DNA from: CAWUJK01 sp964586815
GTDB lineage: Bacteria; Patescibacteriota; Gracilibacteria; BD1-5; UBA6164
Assembly (NCBI GenBank): GCA_964586815.1
Contig: CAZPIB010000032.1
Coordinates: forward strand, 1-10,531
Length of the DNA stretch: 10,531 nucleotides
Direction: 5' to 3'
Shown here: piece by piece, positions 1 to 7,290 of the stretch
Layout: each line of letters starts with the position of its first letter
How positions within the stretch are numbered: position 1 is the stretch's first letter
Notes under the pieces: generated by a model
Told to the model about the DNA's origin: nothing
Databases searched by the model: none
The model's input: the letters and a program-made list of their open reading frames with translations, nothing else
Position numbers and translations under genes: made by a program

Positions 1-124
1 TTGAATATCATATTGATCAAATTCAAATTTAAACCACCCAATTGATTTCTACTTTTGTAGATTGAAGTATCTCCTCTTATAGTAATATATTTAAACCACC
101 CAATTGATTTCTACTTTTGTAGAT
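1..124 (+). CRISPR. Trailer end of a type V-A (Cas12a-type) CRISPR array
   Basis: Two identical 36-base direct repeats lie at 27-62 and 89-124. They begin ATTTAAACCACCCAATTG and end TTTCTACTTTTGTAGAT. The 3' half is the Cas12a crRNA handle: TCTAC and GTAGA form a 5-bp stem around a TTTT loop, the known hallmark of type V-A repeats. The spacer between them (63-88) is 26 bases. Bases 1-26 are another 26-base spacer-sized piece, so the window probably opens at a repeat-spacer edge. In type V-A the handle precedes the spacer in the crRNA, so the array is read on the plus strand and this is its distal end. No cas gene is in the window; cas12a and the adaptation genes would be expected upstream. 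Array type is confident; activity is unknown. Confidence 0.93.
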
Positions 125-147
125 GGATTATTGAGTGGTTTTTTTCT
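93..147 (+). terminator. Array terminator built from the last CRISPR repeat
   Basis: The 5' part of the last repeat (AAACCAC, 93-99) pairs with GTGGTTT at 135-141. After one C/A mismatch, CCAAT (about 101-104) pairs with ATTG (130-133). The crRNA handle hairpin lies inside the loop. A T-rich run (139-147) follows at once, as in an intrinsic terminator. The distal arm may derive from a decayed inverted repeat. This placement would stop array transcription before it reaches the PolA-like gene. Confidence 0.6.
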
Positions 148-179
148 TTCTTTTAAATTACACAATCTATTTCTATCTT

Positions 180-205
180 AAAAAAAATCCTAATATTTAT
201 TAGGA
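180..205 (-). terminator. Minus-strand hairpin with T-run, no gene feeding it
   Basis: TCCTAAT (188-194) and ATTAGGA (199-205) form a 7-bp stem with a 4-base loop. Eight A residues at 180-187 give eight T on the minus strand directly after the stem. This has the shape of an intrinsic terminator for leftward transcription. No minus-strand gene runs into it, since the flanking PolA-like gene is on the plus strand. It could block antisense transcription into the CRISPR array, or instead be an operator for the gene at 259. Confidence 0.4.
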
Positions 206-258
206 AATATCAAAGAAAAAGATAATATGGTTATTAATATCTATTTAAATAAAAAAGT

Positions 259-1593
259 ATGCATAGTGAAATAAGTGCCCTTGGGGTAAAAAAGATATAT
301 TTGATTGATGCAAATTCATTTATTTATAGAATGTTTTATGGAATTCCTGAAATGATTACAAAAAAAGGGGAGTATGTTAATGCTATTTTTGGAATAGCTA
401 GATTTTTTCTTATACAAATGAAATATGAAAACCCTGATTATTTGATTTTTGTAAAAGATGCAAAATGAAAAAATTTTAGACATAACTTAGATGAAAATTA
501 TAAAGCAACTAGAGATAAAATGCCTGATAATTTAAGATCTCAAATGCCTATAATTTCAGAAATGATAAAAAAAATGTGAATTCCAATTATTGAAATAAAA
601 GGTTATGAGGCTGATGATATTATTTGAACACTAGCTAAAAAATATTGCTCTACTTCTACATATTTAAAAGAAAATAAGTTAGAAGCTTATGAAGTTGATA
701 TTTTAACTTGAGATAAAGATTTATATTCTCTTGTTTCAAAAAATGTTTATATTTATGATACAATGAAAAAAAAGAAATTTTGAAAATTAGAAACTATTGA
801 AAAATTTTGAGTAAAGCCAGAGTTGATTATTGATTATTTAGCAATTGTGTGAGATAAATCTGATAATATCCCTTGAATTGATTGATTTTGACCAAAAAAA
901 GCTGTTACTCTTTTAAATGAACTGTGAAGTATAGAAAAAATATATGAAGTTTTTGATTCTAATAGGTTTGAAAATTTATCAGATAGTTTAAAAAAAATAT
1001 TTAGATGAAAAAATTTAGAAAAACTAGAAAATTCTAAAGATAATGCATTTTTATCAAAAAAATTAGCAACTATAGAATTAAATGTTGAGTTAATAGATTT
1101 TGATTTGAATAAATATAAATTTTCTACAGAAAATTATTTGACTGCTGAAATAAAAACTTTATTTAGAGAGTTAGAATTTAATAGTCTACTTCCTGAAAAA
1201 GCACCTCAACTTAAAAAATGGGAAGATTTAAAATTAAAAATAAATATCATTAATAATGATGAAAAAATAGAAAATTTATTTAATCTGATTAAAAACTTTC
1301 CTCAAATTTCTCTTGATATTGAAGCTACTTCTTTAAATATTATGGAAGCAAGATTAGTTTGAATAAGTATTTATTTAAATGATGATAATATTTTTTATAT
1401 AAATAAACTTCATATCTGAAATAAAGTTTCTAATTCTAAGTTAAAAGAATTTTTAAAAAAATTGTTTAAATTAGATATCACTATTATTGGACATAATATA
1501 AAACATGATTTAGAAATCATAGATTTATTTCTAAAAAAAGAAAAAAATAATAGCAATTGTGATAAGAAAGCTCAACAATTATCTCTTATTTAG
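259..1593 (+). CDS. polA: Truncated DNA polymerase I: 5' nuclease plus partial 3'-5' exonuclease, no polymerase domain
   Basis: Read with TGA as Gly, this encodes 444 residues. Residues 11 to about 290 are the PolA flap/5' nuclease: KKIYLIDANSFIYR, DAKGKNFRH, YEADDIIG (116-123), LTGDKDL with G151/D152/D154, and the H3TH signature GDKSDNIPGIDGFGPKKA (198-215). A 3'-5' exonuclease domain follows, with Exo I DIEAT (D353, E355) and Exo II GHNIKHD (N413, D417). The protein ends 27 residues after Exo II, before Exo III and the whole polymerase domain; full PolA is about 900 residues. In the family the 5' nuclease removes RNA primers and flaps during Okazaki fragment processing. The metal-binding acidic residues visible here look intact, so that activity is plausible; proofreading is probably not. 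The start fits because the domain begins about ten residues in. Downstream DNA codes on the other strand, so no polymerase remnant follows. Confidence 0.88.
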
Positions 1594-1602
1594 TTTTTAT
1601 TA

Positions 1603-2421
1603 TTATTTTCATTTCAATGCTTTATCTCTAAATATTTTAATATTTTCTATTATTTTTTCTCTATTGTCTATAATAATTTCTTGAGTTTTAGACTTATTTG
1701 TTTTTTTATCTAAAAAATCTAGTTTATTATCTATTCTTTTTATTAAAGTATCAAATAACTTGTATTGTCACTCTTTAGAGAGATTTATAAATTTCTCTTT
1801 TTGTGTTAAATTTAAGAGAATATAATTGAGTTTATTGTTTACAATAATAACTGTATTGTTACTTGTTTGTTTATTGTGCTGCTTAATTTTTTCTTTAATA
1901 TTATCTACTCTTTTTTGAAGAATAACTTCTTTTTTAGCTATTGAGCTTTTTAAATTGGATTTTCTATTTACTATAATTATATTTTTTCTTATATATTCAA
2001 TATATTTATCCTTTTTTTCTAAATCAATAAAATTTACTAATTCTCAATAAAAAAATTTTTCATTTAAAAGTAATTCTCTTTTTAAGTATGCAGTATCTTT
2101 AAGATTTCTTGATTTTAAAATAATTTCAGTATTTAAAAATTCTTTTTTATTTCTATAATTTTTTATTAACTCAGTTAATTGATTTTTTTCATCATTGGTA
2201 AAATTTACTCTAAAAAATCTTTTAACTAACAATTCTTTTTTTAATTCATTAAGTTCTATTTCAGTATTTTCTTTTTGTTCATTTATATTCTCAACTTCTT
2301 GTTTTAATTCTTTTATTGTTTTTATTTCTATTATTCAATTGGGATTTTCTAAATCAGAAAAAACAGTATTTATAAATACTGTTAAAAAAAATAAAAAAAA
2401 TATTTTTAATGTATATATCAT
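1603..2421 (-). CDS. Exported coiled-coil protein of unknown function
   Basis: A 272-residue protein (TGA as Gly). The N-terminus MIYTLKIFFLFFLTVFINTV is a hydrophobic export signal, with possible cleavage near VFS-D. The mature part is almost all charged helix, e.g. EIKTIKELKQEVENINEQKE and ELNELKKELLVK, with heptad-like Leu/Ile spacing between residues 30 and 85 and again towards the C-terminus. I recognise no enzymatic motif. The shape resembles the coiled-coil stalks of envelope proteins such as EnvC-type hydrolase activators, but no peptidase domain is present, so that link is only analogy. It faces the PolA-like gene tail to tail with 9 bases between stop codons. It lies 153 bases downstream of the histidine kinase on the same strand, separated by a large hairpin. 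It may be a separate unit or the distal gene of the two-component operon. Confidence 0.8.
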
Positions 2422-2428
2422 ATAATAT

Positions 2429-2509
2429 AAAAACTAGAGAATCAATTATAAAATAAGTTTTAATTGGCTTTAACTCTTATTTATAAATAAAGTAAGATTC
2501 TCTTAGTTT
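2429..2509 (-). promoter_or_regulatory. Large imperfect hairpin upstream of the coiled-coil gene
   Basis: AAACTAGAGAATC (2431-2443) pairs with GATTCTCTTAGTTT (2496-2509): 13 bp with a single bulged T at 2504. The 52-base loop holds a second partial stem (ATAAG 2453-2457 with CTTAT 2476-2480, extended by flanking TATA pairs). On the minus strand five T (2433-2429) follow the stem, as in a terminator behind the histidine kinase. The end lies about ten bases before the start codon of the coiled-coil gene, so it could act as a leader or attenuator. No tRNA signatures were found in it. Confidence 0.45.
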
Positions 2510-2574
2510 GTAAATTAATTTTACCTATTATTTTTTTACTTGCAAATATTTAATGTGAATTTTATGTGAAGAAA

Positions 2575-3882
2575 TTAAAAATAAATTTTAAAACTAAATC
2601 AGTCTCATTTCTCAGACTTAATATCAAAACTCCAATTATGTCTTTCTATTATTTTATTTATAAGACTTAGTCATACTCAGATTCATCTTTTATTTGCATC
2701 TCATGTTTTTTCTTTATTAGCTTGGTAAAATTTTTCTGTTAAGTAAGGTATCTCAGACTGTTTTACTCAAGCTCAGTTATCAGAAAAATCTACGTAATTT
2801 TTTGTAATATTTACTGTCAAAAGTGTATTTTTCCCAGAATATTTTAAGAAATTTCCTATTATATTATGTATAACTTGTTTAAAAAGATTCTTATCTAATT
2901 TTATAATTAAATTTTCATCTCAAGCTATTTTGGTTCTTTGTTTATTTTCTTTTAAGTTTCTTTTATGTGTCTCAACTACTTGTTTTACTAAATCTGATAA
3001 ATTATAATCTTTTTTATTTAGTTCAAGTTTTTGATTTTCAAATTTTTCATAATTCATTATTCTATTTACAAGTGAAATTAATCTATTCATTTCTTCTGTA
3101 ATTGCTGATAGATTTTTTTTATCAAGTTTTATTACTCAATCTGTAATTCATTCAAGATAGCATCAAATTGATGTTATTGGAGTTTTTAGTTCATGTGAAA
3201 TATCTGCTAAAAGCCTTGATCTTATTGTTTTTTGAATTTTTAGCCTTTTATTTAATCAATTTATAGAATTTATTAATAATCAAATTTCATCTTTTTTATC
3301 ATATTTTATAATTTTATTATCTACTCAAGGCTTTATTTTTCTAATTTTTTTAGTTACTTCTTTTATTGGTAAAATAGTTTTTTTGATAAAATATCAAATA
3401 GCAATACTTAAAAAAAAGATAGTTAGTAAATTTGTTAATAAAATTGATTTTGTAACATTTGTTATAAAATTATTTTCAGGAGATCCCTGGTCTCTAATTT
3501 TATCAAAAAACTGATTTAAATTTTGATCTGGAATTAATTGATCCATATAATATTTAGGAGAAATTCATATCTCTGCTAAATATGATAAAACTATATCTCT
3601 ATTATTTTTTTCATCTAAAACTATTATTCATCCACTATTATCAAGTAATTCAAAAAACTCTATTTCTGCATTAGAAAATAAATTATCTATTTCATCTTCT
3701 GTCTGTTTTTTTATAATATTATTAATATACTCAATACTAATTTCTTTTTTTATTTCTGATTTTTCAGCCAAATATTTTCCTAAAAATGTAGTATAGAAAA
3801 GATAAAAAGCAATAATATTAATTACTGCAACTATTAATATTGAAAGCAATATTACTACTGTAAATTTTCTAGATAAAGACAT
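2575..3882 (-). CDS. Membrane sensor histidine kinase
   Basis: A 435-residue protein (TGA as Gly). TM1 is about residues 8-31. An extracytoplasmic sensor of roughly 110 residues follows, then TM2 (about 145-165) and a HAMP-like linker. The HisKA domain has the H-box ISHELKTPITSI with phospho-accepting H230. The HATPase_c domain has the N-box HNIIGNFLKYS (N340, N344), G1 box SDNGAGV (D368) and G2 box GIGVGLSLI (G400, G402, G404). Length and order match the common EnvZ/PhoR-type class I kinases. Several key glycines are TGA codons, including those of G1 and G2, so standard-code annotation would shatter the gene. It starts 12 bases after the regulator stop and surely partners with it. The sensor region shows no recognised domain, so the signal is unknown. 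Confidence 0.95.
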
Positions 3883-3894
3883 TAATGTATTATT

Positions 3895-4590
3895 TTATTT
3901 ATTTAATCTATATCATTCTCATCTTACTGTAAGAATGACATCAGTTCATATATCAATTTTTTTTCTTAAATTTTTTATATGTGTATCAAGAGTTCTATCA
4001 TATACATAATTTTCATAACCTAAAATATCTGTCATTAATTTTTCTCTTGAGACTACTTTTCAATCTTTATTTACTATTATATTTAATAAATCATACTCAT
4101 TTTTTGTAAGATTTATTTGAGATTTTTCTATTTCTACTACTTTTTTTTCTATATTTATTACAATATTTTTATAAATTAAAATATTTGTATTTTTTTCTAA
4201 AGTATTTTCTACTTTTTTACTTTGATTTTTTTCAGTTCTTTTTAAAATAACATGAACTCTTGCAAGTAGCTCTCTTGGAGAAAAAGGTTTTGCAATATAA
4301 TCATCAGCTCAAATTTCAAGTCCAGAAATTCTATCAAATTCACTATCTCTAGCTGTTAACATAATTACTGGAATAGATGAAAATTCTCTTAATTCTTTAC
4401 AAATTTCCATTCAATTTTTTTCTGGTAAATTAATATCAAGAATTATTAAATCTGGATTTATTTCTGCTATTTTTCTAAGAGCATATCCTCAATTATGACA
4501 TAAACTAGTATTGTAATTAGAATTTTCAAAATATAATTTTAGTGAATTTGAAATTCATATATCATCTTCTATTATTAATATTTTTTTCAT
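3895..4590 (-). CDS. OmpR/PhoB-family response regulator
   Basis: A 231-residue two-domain regulator. The receiver domain (1 to about 120) starts MKKILIIEDD with acidic E8/D9/D10. It has phospho-acceptor D52 in LIILDINLPEKNG, T79 in IMLTARDS and K101 in ADDYIAKPFSP, the complete active-site set. A linker rich in K, E and N (about 121-145) leads to a C-terminal winged-helix DNA-binding domain with LTKNEYDLLNIIV, VVSREKLM, the recognition-helix segment YVYDRTLDTHIKNLRKKI and the wing VRGEGYRL. It would be phosphorylated by the kinase encoded 12 bases downstream and act as a transcription factor. The target genes are unknown. It is the first gene of the operon, with a plausible promoter 35 bases upstream. 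Confidence 0.96.
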
Positions 4591-4624
4591 AATTATATTT
4601 TCATTTATGATATATTTATTTTTT

Positions 4625-4652
4625 ATTATAGTTTTTAAAAATTTTTTATCAA
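4625..4652 (-). promoter_or_regulatory. Putative sigma-70-type promoter for the two-component operon
   Basis: On the minus strand TTGATA (4652-4647) is followed after 16 bases by TATAAT (4630-4625). It sits about 35 bases before the regulator start codon, facing the correct way. In such AT-rich DNA TATAAT is frequent, so the near-consensus -35 at good spacing is the main support. Confidence 0.42.
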
Positions 4653-4757
4653 ATAAATTTGCATTATTTCTTTTTTTTTATAAAATCTTTTTGTTTTTAA
4701 GAATATTTTTATATTTATAAAAATATATAAAAAATTTATAATTTAATATTTAGAAAA

Positions 4758-4970
4758 ATGGCTTTTGGTCCAAAAAAGAAACACTCTAAAGTAAGATCTA
4801 AAAGAAGAACTTCAAATTGGGTAAAATTAGTTGCTAAAAAATTAAAAAATAGAGTAATGTTAAATTCTGAAGGTACTTGATTATCTCATTTTATTGATGA
4901 AAATGGAATGTATAAAGGAAGACAAATTTTAGCTAAAAAAACTAAAAAAGTATCAACTACTAGAATATAG
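4758..4970 (+). CDS. rpmF: 50S ribosomal protein bL32, zinc-free form
   Basis: A 70-residue basic protein. The N-terminal MAFGPKKKHSKVRSKRRTSN is the bL32 signature (family consensus AVPKRKxSKSRRxxRRxHW). The C-terminal GMYKGRQIL matches the conserved GYYKGREV. In many bacteria two CxxC pairs sit between these parts and bind zinc. Here that region (NRVMLNSEGTGLSHFIDENG) has no cysteine, so this is a C-minus form. bL32 sits near the peptide exit region of the large subunit. The gene is the first on its strand after the divergent regulator, has a weak promoter (TATAAT at 4737-4742, poor -35), and ends before a hairpin terminator. This gene followed by nusB makes a compact expression-machinery pair. 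Confidence 0.92.
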
Positions 4971-5001
4971 TTTAAAAAATTATATATATAATTTTTTATG
5001 T

Positions 5002-5024
5002 AGACCTTTTTTCAAAGGTCTTTT
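5002..5024 (+). terminator. Intrinsic terminator after rpmF
   Basis: AGACCTTT (5002-5009) and AAAGGTCT (5014-5021) form a perfect 8-bp stem with a TTTC loop, followed by T residues to 5024. It is among the most GC-rich stems here and lies between rpmF and nusB, so nusB may be read through partially or have its own promoter. Confidence 0.75.
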
Positions 5025-5050
5025 AAAATTTTTTAAAAAAATAAAAAATA

Positions 5051-5527
5051 ATGACTAAGATTATATCAAGAAAAAAATCTAGAAAATTTCTATTTCAAAA
5101 ATTATTTTCAGATACTTATCATAATAATGATACTGACTTATTCAATAATGCATTTATAATTGATAGCTATAAATGACATTTAGATGAAAAATATTTAGAA
5201 GAAATGGAAGGGTTAATTAAACAAAAACAACCAGAATTAATTGAAATTCTAAAAATGTATGCCCCCAAATTTTCTCCAGAAAAAATGGACTTAACTTATG
5301 TGCTTCCTATATTTATAGCTTGTGCTGAAATGCTTTGGTTTTCTGATGAGATACCTGGTAAAGTTAGTTTAAATGAAGCTATTGAAATCTCAAAAATTTT
5401 TGGTAGTGATACTGCTAAAAAAATTGTAAATTGAGTACTTAATAATGTTTATATAAATTTTGAAGAAATTAAAAAGAAAATAAATAATATTGAAAAAAAA
5501 AGTGATTTTAATTTTTTTATAGAATAA
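5051..5527 (+). CDS. nusB: Transcription antitermination factor NusB
   Basis: A 158-residue protein of the usual NusB length and fold order. The N-terminal SRKKSRKFLFQKLFS matches the RxxAxxxLFQ helix. The middle MDLTYVLPIFIACAEMLWFS matches the IDRVxLAILRLAxYELL segment. DEIPGKVSLNEAIEISKIFGSDTAKKIVNGVL matches the family's DIPxxVAINEAVELAKxFGxxxSxKFVNGVL; G128 in VNGVL is encoded by TGA. With NusE (S10) the protein binds boxA RNA and promotes antitermination and ribosomal RNA synthesis. It follows rpmF after a terminator hairpin and a short A-rich leader without Shine-Dalgarno sequence. The basic N-terminal arm fits RNA binding. The C-terminal extension of about 25 residues (KKKINNIEKKSDFNFFIE) is lysine-rich. 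Confidence 0.9.
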
Positions 5528-5562
5528 TTTTTTTAATTAATTTATGAAAAATAAATCTATTT

Positions 5563-5595
5563 TAACAATATTTTGTTATTGTTATATTTTATTTT
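5563..5595. terminator. AT-only hairpin between convergent nusB and the AGOG gene
   Basis: TAACAATA (5563-5570) pairs perfectly with TATTGTTA (5577-5584) over a TTTTGT loop, then TATTTTATTTTT follows on the plus strand. It includes the stop codon of the minus-strand glycosylase gene. The stem has only two G-C pairs, so it is weak, but its position between converging genes suits a terminator for nusB. Confidence 0.5.
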
Positions 5596-6268
5596 TAATT
5601 AAATTAACATAATTAACCCAAAGAATTGCATCTAAGTGTAATTCTGGAATATTTAACTTTTTACTTAAATCAAAATAAAATTTATTTATATCTATGTATT
5701 CTCATTTATATTTTTCAAATAAAGCAATTAATCTAGAGTCAATTGGAATATTAATATTTTCAGGAAAAAAATTGATTTTATTAAAATTTATTCTAGCTCA
5801 ATAACTAAACATTTTAACTGCAAAAACAATGGTTTTTGCATCTTTTTTTTGTTTCATATTTTTTGCTAAATCATCTCTTAAGAGTTCCATATTATTATAA
5901 TAGTAATATTGTTTTCAAAAAAATTTTACTAAAAAAGGCTTTAATTTCTCTAATCTTTTTATTTTTATATTTATAAACCTTTTATTATTTTTTGAATTAT
6001 ATATAAAAATTCACAATTCTTCTAAAAGTGTGTTTTTTTGTATATTAATATTAGAAAAATAAATAGAAAATTCTTCCCAATATTTTTCTCATTTTCATGA
6101 AAGTTGATAACAAATTATTGAATTTGCTAAAATAAGAGGTAAGTATAAATCCTTATTTTTTATATTTTGTAGTAATTTTTTAAGTGCTATATATTGCTTA
6201 TCTGATTTTTCTATTTCTAAAACATCTAATAGAGAGAATTTTTTTAATTTATTGTATAATTTATTCAT
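5582..6268 (-). CDS. AGOG-type 8-oxoguanine DNA glycosylase/AP lyase
   Basis: A 228-residue protein recognised from family motifs of archaeal GO glycosylase (AGOG), a helix-hairpin-helix-type enzyme that excises 8-oxoguanine. Visible matches: ICYQLSGKGEKYWEEFSIYF (S57 to W64 core), KTIVFAVKMFSYGARI, NINIPIDSRLIAL, and LNIPELHLDAILWV near the C-terminus (H211, D213). The catalytic pair in Pyrobaculum aerophilum AGOG is K140 and D172. The equivalents here are K145 in KTIVF and D177 in PIDSR, with the same 32-residue spacing. Both catalytic residues are thus kept and the enzyme is probably active. It is a single gene divergent from htpX and probably serves base-excision repair of oxidised guanine. 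AGOG was described from archaea, so its presence in a recoded bacterium is notable; transfer is possible but codon use here matches its neighbours. Confidence 0.85.
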
Positions 6269-6302
6269 TATAATTTATTTTTTAGTAGAAATTTTAAATT
6301 AG

Positions 6303-6330
6303 ATTATAATAATTTATTATTTTTTGACAA
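6303..6330 (-). promoter_or_regulatory. Putative promoter for the AGOG gene
   Basis: On the minus strand TTGTCA (6330-6325) is followed after 16 bases by TATAAT (6308-6303), about 35 bases before the AGOG start codon. Its -35 overlaps the -35 of the opposing htpX promoter. Confidence 0.4.
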
Positions 6331-6350
6331 AATTAAATAAACAATATAAT
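6324..6350 (+). promoter_or_regulatory. Putative promoter for the htpX operon
   Basis: A full-consensus TTGACA (6324-6329) is separated by 15 bases from a full-consensus TATAAT (6345-6350), about 38 bases before the htpX start. The spacing is two bases shorter than ideal. It is the only perfect TTGACA/TATAAT pair noticed in the window. Confidence 0.5.
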
Positions 6351-6387
6351 TGTATTTACTTAATTTTAAAATTATAAAATAAAAAAA

Positions 6388-7290
6388 ATGTTCAAAACAA
6401 TGGGTTTGTGGTTTGCAATGAATGCAGCTATTATTATGATAATTACTATTTCATTTTTTTTAATTGAAAGAATTTTTGGTATAAGTCTTAGTACTCATAC
6501 TTGAGGTTATATATGAATGTTTATCTCTGCTGCTATTATTGGTTTTGCAGGTTCATTTTTATCTCTTGCTATTTCTAAATGGATGGCAAAAAGAGCTTAT
6601 AAAATTACTTTTTTTACAGAAAAAAATGAATGAGATTTATCTGAAAAAGAGAGAATAGTTTATTCTACTGTTGTTAGTTTAGCTAGGCAGCATTGAATTA
6701 AAACTCCAGAAGTATGAGTTTATATGGATAGTGAACCAAATGCTTTTGCAACAGGACCTTCTAAAAATAATTCTTTAGTTGCTGTTTCAAGTGGTCTTTT
6801 AGAAAGTATGAATAAAGATGCAATTGAATGAGTAGTGGCTCATGAAATGGCTCATATATTAAATGGTGATATGGTAACAATGACTTTATTACAATGAGTT
6901 TTAAATACTTTTATAATATTTATCTCAAATATTCTTGCAAATATTATAAATATTTTTCTTGATCAAAGAATGTGAATGCTTGCAAGACTTTGAGTTGTTA
7001 TATTTTTTCAAGTAATACTTTGAGTATTAGCTTCAATAATTGCTAGTAAATTTAGTAGATATAGAGAGTTTAGAGCTGATGCAGGAAGTGCAAAATATGT
7101 ATGAAAAGATAAAATGATTGCTTGATTACAAGCATTAAAAAATATGCAAAATAGAATGCATGAATCTACTGATCCTAAGATGACTGCAATGAAAATTTCT
7201 TCAAAGAAAAAATGATGATTTATGTCTTTATTTTCTACTCATCCTGATTTAGATGATAGAATAAAAGCTTTAGAAAATTTAAGAGTATAA
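6388..7290 (+). CDS. htpX: HtpX-like membrane zinc metalloprotease (M48)
   Basis: A 300-residue M48B peptidase, the usual HtpX length. Two N-terminal membrane segments (about 9-26 and 36-58, the latter IGMFISAAIIGFAGSFLSLA) precede the conserved cytoplasmic part SEPNAFATGPSKNNSLVAVSSGLLE. The zinc motif is HEMAH (H152, E153, H156), with the third ligand E227 in YREFRADAG. Two further hydrophobic segments lie at about 170-190 and 200-222. The C-terminal FMSLFSTHPDLDDRIKAL is also typical. HtpX degrades misfolded inner-membrane proteins and works beside FtsH. Many conserved glycines are TGA. The stop codon TAA overlaps the ATG of the next gene (TAATG), so the two are probably translationally coupled. 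Confidence 0.95.

Noticed and set aside
1555..1580. AATTGT/ACAATT inverted repeat at the end of the PolA-like gene as a terminator
   Set aside because: Only six A-T-rich pairs around a 14-base loop, within coding sequence and without a T-run after it.
259..1593. Interpretation as a Cas4-type or other CRISPR-associated nuclease because it adjoins the array
   Set aside because: The domain order and motifs are those of PolA (H3TH, then DIE and NxxxD); no Cas4 cysteines or RecB motif. Adjacency is at the trailer end, where cas genes are less usual.
2195..2425. Plus-strand 76-residue frame, rich in Phe and Ser
   Set aside because: It is antisense to the coiled-coil gene, low in complexity and unlike any protein; a shadow of the minus-strand gene.
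2431..2509. Possible tRNA gene in the folded intergenic region
   Set aside because: Length is close to a tRNA but there is no TTC-arm consensus, no anticodon arm of the right size, and the outer stem is too long.
4737..4742. TATAAT as a firm rpmF promoter
   Set aside because: The matching -35 (TTTATA) is poor and TATAAT is common in such AT-rich DNA, so it is only mentioned under rpmF.
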